From Micromonospora globispora (GTDB lineage Bacteria; Actinomycetota; Actinomycetes; Mycobacteriales; Micromonosporaceae): a stretch of DNA of 44,312 bases. Shown one piece after another: positions 32,263-41,106 of this stretch; positions within the stretch are counted from its first letter, which is position 1; each line of letters starts with the position of its first letter. The stretch lies in NCBI RefSeq assembly GCF_003857015.1, contig NZ_QGGF01000292.1, positions 1-44,312 on the forward strand, read 5' to 3'. Below the pieces are notes generated by a model, which did not search any database, was not told the origin of the DNA, and saw nothing but the letters and a program-made list of their open reading frames with translations. The position numbers were made by a program, and so were the translations under genes.

Positions 32263-33885
32263 ATGACGGAACGGGTCGAGGGCCACGGCGGAGAGCTCGC
32301 GCTGGCGGCGCTGCGCGCGCACGGCGTACGGGAGATGTTCACCCTCTCCGGCGGGCACGTCTTCCCGCTCTACGACGCCGCGCACAAGACGGACTTCCCG
32401 ATCTACGACGTGCGGCACGAGCAGTCCGCCGTGTTCGCGGCCGAGGCGGTGGCCAAGCTCCAGCGCCGGCCCGGTCTGGCCGTGCTCACCGCCGGCCCTG
32501 GTGTCACCAACGGCGTCTCCGGGCTGACCAGCGCCTTCTTCAACGCCTCCCCGGTGCTGGTGTTGGGCGGCCGGGCGCCGCAGTTCCGCTGGGGCTCCGG
32601 CAGCCTCCAGGAGATGGACCACCTGCCGCTGGTCGCCCCGGTCACCAAGCACGCCGAGACGGTGTTCAGCGCCGACGACATCCCGCGGGCCGTGACGGCG
32701 GCCCTCACCGCCGCGCTCACCCCGCACCGCGGCCCCGTCTTCCTCGACTTCCCGCTCGAGGCGGTCTTCTCGGTCGGCGACGCCGAGCTGCCGCAGGTCT
32801 CCCCGGTCGCGCCGACCGAGGCCGACCCGGACGAGGTCGCCCGGGCCGCCGGCCTGATCGCGGCCGCCAGCCGGCCGGTCATCATCGCCGGCTCCGACGT
32901 GTACGCCGGGGACGCGATCGACGCCCTGCGGGCCGCCGCCGAGGCGTTGCAGGTACCGGTCTTCACCAACGGCATGGGCCGTGGCGCGCTGCCGCCCGAG
33001 CACCCGCTCGCCTTCGCCAAGGCCCGCCGGGTCGGCCTCAAGAACGCCGACGTGGTGGTGGTCATCGGCACCCCGCTGGACTTCCGGCTCGGCTTCGGCG
33101 ACTTCGGCGACGCCCAGGTGGTGCACATCGTGGACGCGCCCAGCCAGCGCGCCGGGCACGTGCAGCCAGCCGCCAGCCCCGCCGGTGACCTGCGACTCAT
33201 CCTCACCGCGCTGGCCGAGCACCCCGGCGACCGGGCCGACCACGCCGACTGGGTCGCCCAGCTGCGGGTCGCCGAGGACGCCGCGAAGGCCCGCGACGCC
33301 GAGGAGATGGCCGCCGACAGCGACCCGATCCGGCCCGCCCGGGTCTACGGCGAGCTGCGCAAGGTCCTCGCCGCCGACGCGATCACCGTCGGCGACGGTG
33401 GCGACTTCGTCTCGTACGCCGGCCGCTACCTGGAGCCGGCGCAGCCCGGCACCTGGCTCGACCCCGGCCCGTACGGCTGCCTCGGCACCGGCATGGGCTA
33501 CGCGATGGGGGCCCGGGTCAGCCACCCCGACCGGCAGATCTGCGTCCTGATGGGCGACGGCGCCGCCGGCTTCTCGCTGATGGACGTGGAGTCCCTGGTC
33601 CGGCAGCAGCTGCCGGTCGTCATCGTGGTCGGCAACAACGGCATCTGGGGGCTGGAGAAGCACCCGATGCGCGCCATGTACGGCTACGACGTCGCGGCCG
33701 ACCTCCAGCCGGGCCTGCGCTACGACAAGGTGGCCGAGGCGCTCGGCGGTGCGGGCGAGACCGTGGAGAAGGCGGCCGATCTCGGTCCCGCCCTGACCCG
33801 GGCGTTCGACGCCGGCGTGCCGTACCTGGTCAACGTGCTGACCGACCCGGCCGACGCGTACCCCCGCTCGTCCAACCTGGCCTGA
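32263..33885 (+). CDS. Thiamin diphosphate-dependent enzyme (acetolactate synthase/2-hydroxyacyl-CoA lyase type)
   Basis: The 540-residue protein has the full three-domain layout. The PYR domain has Glu53 in VRHEQSAVFAAEAVAKL, the cofactor-activating glutamate; the middle domain (SRPVIIAGSDVYAGDAIDAL) follows; the PP domain has the ThDP motif GDGAAGFSLMDVESLV...VGNN. Overall it is closer to 2-hydroxyacyl-CoA lyases and oxalyl-CoA decarboxylases than to biosynthetic acetolactate synthases, and no regulatory ilvN subunit lies next to it. ATG 32263 has GAGGGGAG upstream. Its neighbour, an enoyl-CoA hydratase, makes an acyl-CoA role plausible. Confidence 0.85.
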   Translation: MTERVEGHGGELALAALRAHGVREMFTLSGGHVFPLYDAAHKTDFPIYDVRHEQSAVFAAEAVAKLQRRPGLAVLTAGPGVTNGVSGLTSAFFNASPVLVLGGRAPQFRWGSGSLQEMDHLPLVAPVTKHAETVFSADDIPRAVTAALTAALTPHRGPVFLDFPLEAVFSVGDAELPQVSPVAPTEADPDEVARAAGLIAAASRPVIIAGSDVYAGDAIDALRAAAEALQVPVFTNGMGRGALPPEHPLAFAKARRVGLKNADVVVVIGTPLDFRLGFGDFGDAQVVHIVDAPSQRAGHVQPAASPAGDLRLILTALAEHPGDRADHADWVAQLRVAEDAAKARDAEEMAADSDPIRPARVYGELRKVLAADAITVGDGGDFVSYAGRYLEPAQPGTWLDPGPYGCLGTGMGYAMGARVSHPDRQICVLMGDGAAGFSLMDVESLVRQQLPVVIVVGNNGIWGLEKHPMRAMYGYDVAADLQPGLRYDKVAEALGGAGETVEKAADLGPALTRAFDAGVPYLVNVLTDPADAYPRSSNLA

Positions 33886-33899
33886 TCCGCGAACCTCCA

Positions 33900-33929
33900 C
33901 CGCCGCCGCCGGCTGACCGGCGGCGGCGG
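33900..33929 (+). terminator. Hairpin terminator after the ThDP enzyme gene
   Basis: CCGCCGCCGCCGG-CTGA-CCGGCGGCGGCGG is a perfect 13-bp stem with a 4-base loop, followed by CCGCGTCTTTC. Confidence 0.88.
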
Positions 33930-33964
33930 CCGCGTCTTTCTGCCCGCAGGTAAATCAGCGGAAT

Positions 33965-34001
33965 GTCAGCGGCTGTCGACGTAACGTCAGCGCCGTCGCT
34001 C
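33965..34001 (+). promoter_or_regulatory. SARP-like tandem heptamer repeats before drrA
   Basis: GTCAGCG (33965), GTCGACG (33975), GTCAGCG (33986) and GTCGCTC (33995) lie on one strand at steps of 10, 11 and 9 bases. SARP regulators typically bind direct heptamer repeats spaced by about one helical turn near the -35 region. A SARP gene converges on this operon from 39041. The spacing and place suit SARP control of the exporter. Confidence 0.5.
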
Positions 34002-34037
34002 ATCGTGGGGTGACCAGCGAGAACGACGGGAGTTCCC

Positions 34038-35012
34038 ATGACGTACGCGATCCGCGCGGAGGGACTGGTGCGGCGCTTCGGCGCCACCACGGCCCTCGCC
34101 GGAGTCGATCTGGCCGTGCCCGCCGGGACGGTCTTCGGTCTGCTCGGACCCAACGGGGCGGGCAAGACCACGGCGGTACGGGTGCTCGCCACCCTGCTGG
34201 CTGCCGACGAGGGGCACGCCACGGTGGGCGGGTACGACGTCCGCCGGGATGCCCACCGGGTGCGCCAGCTGATCGGCCTCACCGGCCAGTACGCGTCGGT
34301 CGACGAGACCCTCACCGGCACGGAGAATCTGCTGCTGATCGGCCGGCTGCTCGGCATGGGCCGGGCCGACGCCCGGGCCCGCGCCCGGCAACTGCTCGCC
34401 GACTTCCACCTCACCGACGCCGCGGACCGGGCGGCGAAGACCTACTCGGGTGGCATGCGGCGCCGCCTCGACCTGGCCGCCAGCCTGGTCGGCCGGCCGC
34501 AGGTGCTCTTCCTCGACGAGCCGACCACCGGGCTCGACCCGCGAAGCCGCAACGAGCTGTGGGACATCGTCCGCGGCCTGGTCGCCGACGGGGTGACCGT
34601 GCTGCTGACCACGCAGTACCTGGAGGAGGCCGACCAGTTGGCCGGCGAGATCGCGGTGGTCGACCACGGCCGGGTCATCGCGCAGGGCACGCCGGAGGAG
34701 CTGAAGGCCAAGACCGGCGGTCAGATCCTCACCGTCCGCCCGGTCGACCCGACGGACCTGCCGACCGTGGTGTCCATCACTCACGAGGTCGCGGGCGTGG
34801 CCCCGGAGGTGGCCCAGACGGCCGTCTCCGTGCCGGTCAACGACCCGGGCGTGCTGCCGGCCGTCGTTCGCCGGCTGGATCAGGCAGAGATCGTCGTGGC
34901 CGAGCTGGCCCTGCGCGGCTCCAGCCTCGACGAGGTCTTCCTCTCCCTCACCGGGCACCGGGCCGAGCAGGACACCCGGGCCGCCGACGCGCGCGAAAGG
35001 ACCCTGGCATGA
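34038..35012 (+). CDS. DrrA-type antibiotic exporter ATPase
   Basis: The product has 324 residues. Walker A GPNGAGKTTAVRVLATLL, Q-loop LTGQYASVDETLTGTENLLL, signature YSGGMRRRLDLAASL, Walker B LFLDEPTTGLDPRSRNELWD, and the TTQYLEEADQLAGEI H-loop segment with Gln in place of His (as in DrrA) are all present. The C-terminal extension (PEELKAKTGGQILTVRP, LRGSSLDEVFLSLTGHRA) is typical of daunorubicin-type exporters. It powers the permease DrrB, with which it overlaps by ATGA. The exported compound is unknown. Confidence 0.92.
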   Translation: MTYAIRAEGLVRRFGATTALAGVDLAVPAGTVFGLLGPNGAGKTTAVRVLATLLAADEGHATVGGYDVRRDAHRVRQLIGLTGQYASVDETLTGTENLLLIGRLLGMGRADARARARQLLADFHLTDAADRAAKTYSGGMRRRLDLAASLVGRPQVLFLDEPTTGLDPRSRNELWDIVRGLVADGVTVLLTTQYLEEADQLAGEIAVVDHGRVIAQGTPEELKAKTGGQILTVRPVDPTDLPTVVSITHEVAGVAPEVAQTAVSVPVNDPGVLPAVVRRLDQAEIVVAELALRGSSLDEVFLSLTGHRAEQDTRAADARERTLA

Positions 35013-35824
35013 CCGCCGCCACCGCCACCGCGACCGCTGCCCTCGCGCCGGCCCGCCGGCTCGGCCTCGCCGCCGGTCTGCGGCACACCCTCACCCTCGC
35101 CTGGCGCAGCCTGGTGCAGATCAAGCACAACCCGATGGAACTGCTCGACCTGAGCATCCAGCCGGTGATGTTCGTGCTGCTCTTCACGTACGTCTTCGGC
35201 GGTGCGATCTCCGGATCCCCGGGCGACTACCTGAAGTTCGCGCTGCCCGGGATCATCGTGCAGAACGCGTTCTTCGCCACCATGACCACCGGCTTCGGCC
35301 TCAACACCGACCTCACCAAGGGCGTCTTCGACCGGCTCCGGGCACTGCCGATCGCCCGCTGGTCCCCGCTGGCCGGCCGGATCCTCGCCGACACGGTCAA
35401 GCAGGCCTGGTCGGTGTCGCTGCTGGTCGGCGTCGGCGCGATCCTCGGCTTCCGGCTCGGCAACGGTGTGCTCGGCCTGCTCGGCGCGTTCGCCCTGCTG
35501 CTCGCCTTCTCGCTGGCCGCCTCGTGGATCTCGGTGCTGGTCGGGGTGCTGGTCAGCGAGCCGGACAAGGTGCAGATCTTCGGCTTCATGGTGATCTTCC
35601 CGCTGACCTTCACCAGCAACGCGTTCGTACCTACCGAGACCATGCCGTCCTGGCTCCAGCGCTGGGTCGAGGTCAACCCGGTCACCATCCTGGCCGACGC
35701 GCTGCGCGGCCTGCTGGTCGGTGGCCCGGTCGCCGGGCCGGCCGCGCAGGCGCTGATCTGGGCCGCCGGCATCCTCGCGGTGTTCGCCCCGCTCGCCGTG
35801 CGGGCGCTCAAGCGTCGAGTGTGA
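35009..35824 (+). CDS. DrrB-type ABC-2 exporter permease
   Basis: The 271-residue protein has six membrane helices. DrrB-family landmarks are SLVQIKHNPMELLDLSIQPV, MFVLLFTYVFGGAISGSPGD, YLKFALPGIIVQNAFFATMT, GLNTDLTKGVFDRLRALPIA and the late FPLTFTSNAFVPTETMPSWL and WVEVNPVTILADALRGLLVG. It forms the membrane pore with the preceding ATPase. Its last 17 bases overlap the stop of the convergent SARP gene (35808), so the two transcripts meet tail to tail with no terminator between. Confidence 0.9.
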   Translation: MTAATATATAALAPARRLGLAAGLRHTLTLAWRSLVQIKHNPMELLDLSIQPVMFVLLFTYVFGGAISGSPGDYLKFALPGIIVQNAFFATMTTGFGLNTDLTKGVFDRLRALPIARWSPLAGRILADTVKQAWSVSLLVGVGAILGFRLGNGVLGLLGAFALLLAFSLAASWISVLVGVLVSEPDKVQIFGFMVIFPLTFTSNAFVPTETMPSWLQRWVEVNPVTILADALRGLLVGGPVAGPAAQALIWAAGILAVFAPLAVRALKRRV

Positions 35825-38800
35825 CCCGGATCAGGTCCCGCACCGTGTTCAGCCGGCTGTCCCGGCCGCTCGCGTACGCCTCGGCGAACCTCGCCTCGCC
35901 GAGCGTCGCGCGGGCGGCCCGGGCCACCCGCAGCGCGTCCAGCGCGCTCTGGTCGTCGCCGCCCCGGATGCCGTCCGCCCCACCGAGCAGCCTGGCGGCG
36001 TCGGCCGGCCCCCCGGCCCGCAGCACCAGGTCGGCGTAGCCCACCACCGCGATCGCCACGACCGGGGCGTCCATCGACGTGACGGCCAGGTCCAGGGCGC
36101 GGTCGAGGTGCTGCCGGGCAGCGGAAAGTTGGCCCATCCCGACCGCGACGTGGCCGAGGCCGGTGGCGATCATCGCCCGCCACTGGGATGCCACCGATCG
36201 GCGACCGACCAGGCGCTGCGCCCGTTCCGCCCAGGTCGCCGCGGCCGTCCAGTCCGCCTGGTCCCGCAGGATCTCGCAGTACGCCGCGGCCACCGCGGCC
36301 AGCGCCTCCTCGGTACCGACCCGCTCGGCCTCCCGCTGCGCCTCGGCGAGCACGTCGAGCGCGTGCTCCTGTTTGCCCAGCAGCCAGTACTCGTGCGCCA
36401 GGCGGGCCCGCATCTGCGGCAGGTCCTCGGCGGCGCCGAGGTCACGTACCTGGTCGACCGCCCGGGACAGGTGCTGCACGGCGGTCTCGTGGTCGCCCTG
36501 CCGGGTGACCAGGTCGGCGAGGGAGAAGAGGGTGGTCGACAGTCCCCAGCGGTCGCCGACCGCGCCGAACAGGTCGAGGGCGGCCTGGAAATCGCCCAGC
36601 GCGTTCCGGGCGGGCCGGCCGGCGTTGAGTTCCATGTGCGCGTGCATCAGCCGAGCCACCGCCGCCACCCACGGATCGGTGTCCGCGAAGAATCCCGCCA
36701 GCGCGTGCAATCCGGCCTGCTGGTGGCGTACGTCCCCGACCGTCGACATCGGACCCATCAGGCGGAGGAACGCCGACGGCTGGTCCAGCCGCCCGGTCAC
36801 CTCGGTGGCGCGGGCCAGCCACCGCTGGCTCAGCAACAGGTCGGCCCGGGAGCTGAGCACATTCATCGACCCGATCCCGTACGCGGTGGCCAGCGGCACG
36901 CTCGGCGGCGCCGCCACCCCTTCGGCCAGGGTGAGTACCTCCTCGGCCAGGTCGGCGCCGTCGGCGCGTTGCCCGCGCAGCCACCAGTACCAGCCGAGCG
37001 CCGCGGCGAACCGGACCGCCGTGCCGACGTCACCGGTGCCGATCGCCCAGCGCAGCGCGGCGTGCGTGTTGTCCTGTTCGGCGCCCAGCCGGGCGAGCCA
37101 GCGCAGCTGGTCCCGGCCACGCAACTCCGGATCGGCCCGTTCGGCCAGGGCGAGGAACTCGGCGGCGTGCGCCCGGCGGAGCTGGTCGGCCTCGCCCGCC
37201 TCCACCAGCCGGTCCAGCCCGTACTCCCGGATGGTCTCCAGCATCCGGTACCGCGGCTCGCCGTCGCCGGCCACCAGCACCAGGGACTTCTCGACCAGCG
37301 CGGCGAGCCGGTCGAGGACGTCCGCGCGGTCGAGGTCCCCGCCGGCGCAGACCCGCTCCAGGGTTTCCAGTGTGGCCCCGCCGGCGAAGACCGACATCCG
37401 CCGCCACAGTGCCCGCTCACCCCGGTCGAGGAGTTCCCAGCTCCAGTCCACCACCGCCCGCAGCGTCTGATGCCGGGGCAGGGCGGTGCGACTGCCCCCG
37501 GTGAGCAACCGGAACCGGTCGTCCAACCGGGCGGCGACCTGGCCGGCGGTCATCGCCCGCAGCCGGGCGGCCGCCAGCTCGATGGCGAGCGGCATCCCGT
37601 CGAGCGCCCGGCAGATCCGGACCACCGCCCCGACGGACGCGACGTCGACGGTGAAGTCGGGGCGGACCGCGGCGGCCCGGTCGGCGAGCAGCCGCACCGC
37701 CGGGTACGCCAGCGCGGTCGACGGGTCGGCGTCCGCCGGGGGCAGGGCCAGCGAGCCGACCGGGCAGATGGTCTCCCCGGTGATGGCCAGTGGTTCCCGG
37801 CTCGTGGCCAGCACCCGCAGCTCGGGACAGGCGGCCAGCAGGCGGTCGACCAGCGCGGCGGCGGCGTCGAGCAGGTGCTCGCAGTTGTCCAGCACGAGCA
37901 GGCTGCTTCGCTGGGCCAGCGCGCCGACCAACCGGCCGATCGGATCGCTCGCCTCGCCGGCGGGGACCCGGCCCCGGACGAAGAGCGCGCGCTCGCGCAG
38001 ACCGAGGGCGGTGAGCACGGTCTGCGGCACCTCGGCGGGGTCGGTGACCGGGGCCAGCTCGACGAGGCAGACGCCGTCCGGGAAGCGGTGCAGCGCGGCC
38101 CGGCCGGACTCCACCGCGAGCCGGGTCTTGCCCGCTCCACCGGGCCCGGTCAGGGTGACCAGTCGGGCGTGGTCGAGCAGCTCGCCGACCCGGTCGAGCG
38201 CCTCCTCCCGGCCCACGAAGCTGGTCAGCCCGGCAGGCAGGTTCGTGCGCGCGGTCCGGGGAGTGCTCCGGTCGGGGTGCGGCCGCACGGCGGGCGGCGG
38301 GACCGGGTCCGGCCGGTCGCCGCGCAGCAGCGCGAGGTGCAGCGCGGCCAGCTCGGGACCGGGGTCCGTGCCGAGCGTATCGGCGAGGGTGGTGCGGAGC
38401 CGGTCGTACTCGGCGAGGGCCTCGGCGGAGCGGCCGTCGCGGTGCAGCGCCCGGATCAGCTGCCCGGCGAGGCGCTCCCGCAGCGGGTGGGCGGCGACCA
38501 GTTCCCGCAGCCCGGGCACCAGCCCGGCCGGATCCTCCCGGGTCAGCCGCAGCTCGGTCACCTCCTCGGTCGCGGCCAGCCGCAGCTCCTCCCAACGGGC
38601 CACTGGCGCCCGGGCGAAGTCGGTATCGGCGACGTCGGCCAGCGCCGGCCCGCGCCAGAGCGCGAGCACCTCGGTCAGCCGCTCGTACGCCCGCTCCGGG
38701 TCGTCGGCGAGCAGCGCCCGGCCGGTGGTGACGCCCCGCTCGAAGCGGTGCGCGTCGACCGCGTCCGGGTCCACGACCAGCTGGTACCTGCCGGGGTGCG

Positions 38801-39041
38801 CCTCGACCGGCAGCCCCGGTACGGCCCGGCGTAGCCGGGACACCAGCGCCTGCAGTGCGTTCGCCTCGCCGGTCGGCGCCTCGCCCGCCCAGACGCCGTC
38901 GACCAGACGGCGGATCGCAACGGGTCGGCCGGCGTCGAGCGCGAGCAGGATCAGCAGTCGGCGCAGCCGGGCACCACCGACCTCGACCGGCGTCCCGGTG
39001 TCGGTGTGGACCTCCAGCGGCCCGAGCAGGTTGATCCGCAC
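35808..39041 (-). CDS. Large SARP/AfsR-type transcriptional regulator
   Basis: The product has 1077 residues. The N-terminal OmpR-like winged helix (1-90: INLLGPLEVHTDTGTPVEVG, NALQALVSRLRRAVPG) is followed by a bacterial transcriptional activation domain (about 95-245: AHRFERGVTTGRALLADDPE, LIRALHRDGRSAEALAEYDR). An NB-ARC/STAND ATPase comes next (Walker A GPGGAGKTRLAVESG from residue 299; LLVLDNCEHLLDAAAALVDR), then TPR-like helical repeats to the C-terminus. Such proteins activate nearby biosynthesis or resistance genes by binding direct repeats. The drrAB operon has suitable repeats. The GTG start is at 39041. Confidence 0.92.
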   Translation of the reverse strand: MRINLLGPLEVHTDTGTPVEVGGARLRRLLILLALDAGRPVAIRRLVDGVWAGEAPTGEANALQALVSRLRRAVPGLPVEAHPGRYQLVVDPDAVDAHRFERGVTTGRALLADDPERAYERLTEVLALWRGPALADVADTDFARAPVARWEELRLAATEEVTELRLTREDPAGLVPGLRELVAAHPLRERLAGQLIRALHRDGRSAEALAEYDRLRTTLADTLGTDPGPELAALHLALLRGDRPDPVPPPAVRPHPDRSTPRTARTNLPAGLTSFVGREEALDRVGELLDHARLVTLTGPGGAGKTRLAVESGRAALHRFPDGVCLVELAPVTDPAEVPQTVLTALGLRERALFVRGRVPAGEASDPIGRLVGALAQRSSLLVLDNCEHLLDAAAALVDRLLAACPELRVLATSREPLAITGETICPVGSLALPPADADPSTALAYPAVRLLADRAAAVRPDFTVDVASVGAVVRICRALDGMPLAIELAAARLRAMTAGQVAARLDDRFRLLTGGSRTALPRHQTLRAVVDWSWELLDRGERALWRRMSVFAGGATLETLERVCAGGDLDRADVLDRLAALVEKSLVLVAGDGEPRYRMLETIREYGLDRLVEAGEADQLRRAHAAEFLALAERADPELRGRDQLRWLARLGAEQDNTHAALRWAIGTGDVGTAVRFAAALGWYWWLRGQRADGADLAEEVLTLAEGVAAPPSVPLATAYGIGSMNVLSSRADLLLSQRWLARATEVTGRLDQPSAFLRLMGPMSTVGDVRHQQAGLHALAGFFADTDPWVAAVARLMHAHMELNAGRPARNALGDFQAALDLFGAVGDRWGLSTTLFSLADLVTRQGDHETAVQHLSRAVDQVRDLGAAEDLPQMRARLAHEYWLLGKQEHALDVLAEAQREAERVGTEEALAAVAAAYCEILRDQADWTAAATWAERAQRLVGRRSVASQWRAMIATGLGHVAVGMGQLSAARQHLDRALDLAVTSMDAPVVAIAVVGYADLVLRAGGPADAARLLGGADGIRGGDDQSALDALRVARAARATLGEARFAEAYASGRDSRLNTVRDLIRVTLDA

Positions 39042-39131
39042 GGCCTTGATTCTGCCGTCCCGACGCCCGTACCAGGGTGGTCCCCTCCCCGGGGGCGGGT
39101 CAGGGCGGTCAGCCGACGGCTGCGGCGCCGG

Positions 39132-39563
39132 TCAGCCCTCGGGCCGGTCCTGCTCGCGCGCCGACCCGCTCTCCCGGCGGCGCAGCTCCTCCTCGCGGCG
39201 GCGCAGGTCCTCCTCCCAGCGGCTGAGGAGCTCCTGGTCCTGCCGGCGGGAACGCTCGGCGAGGGACTGCAGAAATGCCGGGTCGTCGTCCGGCGCGACC
39301 TGCCGCTGCCGGCGGTCCTGCTCGGAGAAGCCGTTCCCCATCGGCCACGCGGTGCGCGACCGGCGCGGGCCGGTCTCCCGCCCGGCGGCGAACCAGGCGA
39401 TGGACCCGATCAGCGGGAAGAACAGGATGATCAGCACCCAGGCGATCCGGGGCAGCGCGCGGATCTCACCCTCCTCGGCGGAGAGGCAGCTGATCAGTGC
39501 GCAGACGGCGAGGAAGACCTCGGCCAGAAAGAGAAGCCCGTACAGGCGAACCATGCGGGACAT
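39132..39563 (-). CDS. PLDc_N-type small membrane protein
   Basis: This 143-residue protein has two membrane helices near its N-terminus (RLYGLLFLAEVFLAVCALIS and RIAWVLIILFFPLIGSIAWF). The pair, with the PRIAWVLIILFFPLIG block, is the PLDc_N domain seen before some phospholipase D-like enzymes. No catalytic HKD motif follows; the C-terminal half is a charged, arginine/glutamate-rich likely coiled coil (RWEEDLRRREEELRRRE). It may be a membrane anchor. The ATG at 39563 is chosen as the first start before the first helix; ribosome binding support is weak. Confidence 0.75.
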   Translation of the reverse strand: MSRMVRLYGLLFLAEVFLAVCALISCLSAEEGEIRALPRIAWVLIILFFPLIGSIAWFAAGRETGPRRSRTAWPMGNGFSEQDRRQRQVAPDDDPAFLQSLAERSRRQDQELLSRWEEDLRRREEELRRRESGSAREQDRPEG

Positions 39564-39582
39564 GATGGACCATCGGGGATGT

Positions 39583-39882
39583 TCAGCGCAGCCCCGCAAC
39601 CACCAGCAGCACCCCGAGCAGCGCCAGACCGGCGGCGGTCACCGCGGTCATCGGTAACGCCAGATGCTCCCCGCGTCGCGGTCCGGTGCCGGTGGCCCGG
39701 TACCAGTTCAGGGCGAGCATGGCGAGCCACGCCACCACCGCCGCACCGCCCAGCAGTCCGGCGGCCAGGTTGCCGGCGGAGGCGAGCCGGACCAGCAGCA
39801 CGGTGACGCCGGTGAGCGCCAGCAGGGTGCGCCGCCAGGCCAGCCGGGTGCGTTCCGAGGGAAGCCCGGGGTCGCGGGTCAC
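39583..39882 (-). CDS. DUF202 membrane protein (second of a pair)
   Basis: The 99-residue protein has the DUF202 start LPSERTRLAWRRTLLALTGV and three membrane helices (about 16-34, 42-60, 76-96). The GTG start overlaps the TGA of the preceding DUF202 gene (GTGA at 39882-39879), showing translational coupling. The function is unknown; the pair may form a small heteromeric membrane complex. Confidence 0.8.
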   Translation of the reverse strand: MTRDPGLPSERTRLAWRRTLLALTGVTVLLVRLASAGNLAAGLLGGAAVVAWLAMLALNWYRATGTGPRRGEHLALPMTAVTAAGLALLGVLLVVAGLR

Positions 39883-40265
39883 CCGACCCCCCGGACCAGC
39901 ACCGCGATCATCAGCAGCAGTGCGCCGATGGCCACGGCGAGGGCCAGTACGGCCGGGAAGCGCGAAGCCGGCAGTTCCTCCCCGAGCCGGATGGCCCGCT
40001 CGGTACGCGCCCAGTGGTCCACTGCGCGGATGGCGACGGCCCCGCCGAGCAGCAGCAGCGCGACGGCGATCACCTCGCGCAGATGGGCCAGCGGCAGCCG
40101 CGGCAGGAACTGCGCCGCGGCCAGACCACCGGCGATCAGGGCAAGGCCGGTACGCAGCCAGGCCAGGAACGTCCGCTCGTTGGCCAGCGAGAACCGGTAG
40201 TCCGGGGCGTGCCCCACCGACCGCAGCTCCCGCGGGTCGAACCAGCGCCTGATCGTCTCCCACAC
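39879..40265 (-). CDS. DUF202 (YidH-type) membrane protein
   Basis: The 128-residue protein contains the DUF202 signature YRFSLANERTFLAWLRTGLA with a following GGLAAAQFLP. Three helices lie at about residues 36-55, 64-82 and 104-126. Its start is GTG 40265. It is the first gene of a coupled pair; the second gene also codes for DUF202. Confidence 0.85.
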   Translation of the reverse strand: MWETIRRWFDPRELRSVGHAPDYRFSLANERTFLAWLRTGLALIAGGLAAAQFLPRLPLAHLREVIAVALLLLGGAVAIRAVDHWARTERAIRLGEELPASRFPAVLALAVAIGALLLMIAVLVRGVG

Positions 40266-40306
40266 GTCATCGATTATCCGCTTTGTTCGGTGCCTAGCCT
40301 GGGAGG

Positions 40307-41104
40307 ATGACCGATCTTGACGCCCGCACGTTGCGCGAGGCCTACGACACCCAGATCCGCCCGGAGATCCCGGAGCCGCTGCCGGCGGGGGTGACCGTGG
40401 AACGGGACGGCCCGCTGGTCCGCATCCTCGGGCTGGACCAGCGCGGCTTCATCACGTACCGCACGCTGGACGGCCTGGCCGGGGCGGAGTTGGACGCGCT
40501 GATCGCCCGGCAGGTGGAGTTCTTCCGGCAGCGCGGCGAGGGGGTGGAGTGGAAGCTGAACGGCCACGACCAGCCGGCCGACCTGGCGGACCGGTTGCGC
40601 GCGGCCGGGTTCGTCCCCGAGGACCAGGAGACCGTCGTGGTCGGTCCGGTCGCGGCGCTGGCCGGCGCCGTGCCCGTCCTGCCCGACGGGGTACGCCTGC
40701 GCGAGGTGACCGCCCGGGAGGACCTGGAGCGGATCGCCGCGATGGAGGAGGCGGTCTGGCACGACGACCGCAGCCACCTGGTGACCGGGCTGGCGAAGGA
40801 GATCGAGGCCGACCCGCAGTCGATCACGGTCGTGGTGGCCGAGGCGGGCGACACGGTGGTCAGCGCCGGTTGGGTCCGCTACATCGCCAACACCGGGTTC
40901 GCCACCCTCTGGGGCGGCTCGACCCTGCCGGAGTGGCGGCGGAAGGGCGTCTACCGGGCACTGGTCGCGTACCGGGCGCGCCTGGCGGAGCAGCGCGGCA
41001 AGACCCTGCTCCAGGTGGACTGCTCGCCGGACAGCCGGCCGATTCTGGAGCGGCTCGGGCTCGTAGCGGTCACCACGACCACCCCGTACGTCTACACTCC
41101 GTGA
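40307..41104 (+). CDS. GNAT-family N-acetyltransferase with an N-terminal extension
   Basis: The 265-residue protein has a variable N-terminal domain (1-120, LRAAGFVPEDQETVVVGPV) and a C-terminal GNAT domain. The acetyl-CoA loop is WGGSTLPEWRRKGVYRALVA, followed by DCSPDSRPILERLGLVAVTT. Some two-domain GNAT proteins act on peptides or antibiotics; the substrate is unknown here. ATG 40307 starts at the first plausible codon. The stop overlaps the start region of the next gene (GTGA at 41101). Confidence 0.8.
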   Translation: MTDLDARTLREAYDTQIRPEIPEPLPAGVTVERDGPLVRILGLDQRGFITYRTLDGLAGAELDALIARQVEFFRQRGEGVEWKLNGHDQPADLADRLRAAGFVPEDQETVVVGPVAALAGAVPVLPDGVRLREVTAREDLERIAAMEEAVWHDDRSHLVTGLAKEIEADPQSITVVVAEAGDTVVSAGWVRYIANTGFATLWGGSTLPEWRRKGVYRALVAYRARLAEQRGKTLLQVDCSPDSRPILERLGLVAVTTTTPYVYTP

Positions 41105-41106
41105 TC

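Noticed and set aside
32263-33885. Biosynthetic acetolactate synthase (ilvB)
   Set aside because: No ilvN or ilvC neighbours; the sequence style and the enoyl-CoA hydratase next door fit a lyase/decarboxylase-type ThDP enzyme better, although the exact reaction is open.
36108-38834. 908-residue plus-strand open frame across the SARP gene
   Set aside because: Antisense shadow; repetitive GQ/RP-rich composition without any family motif.
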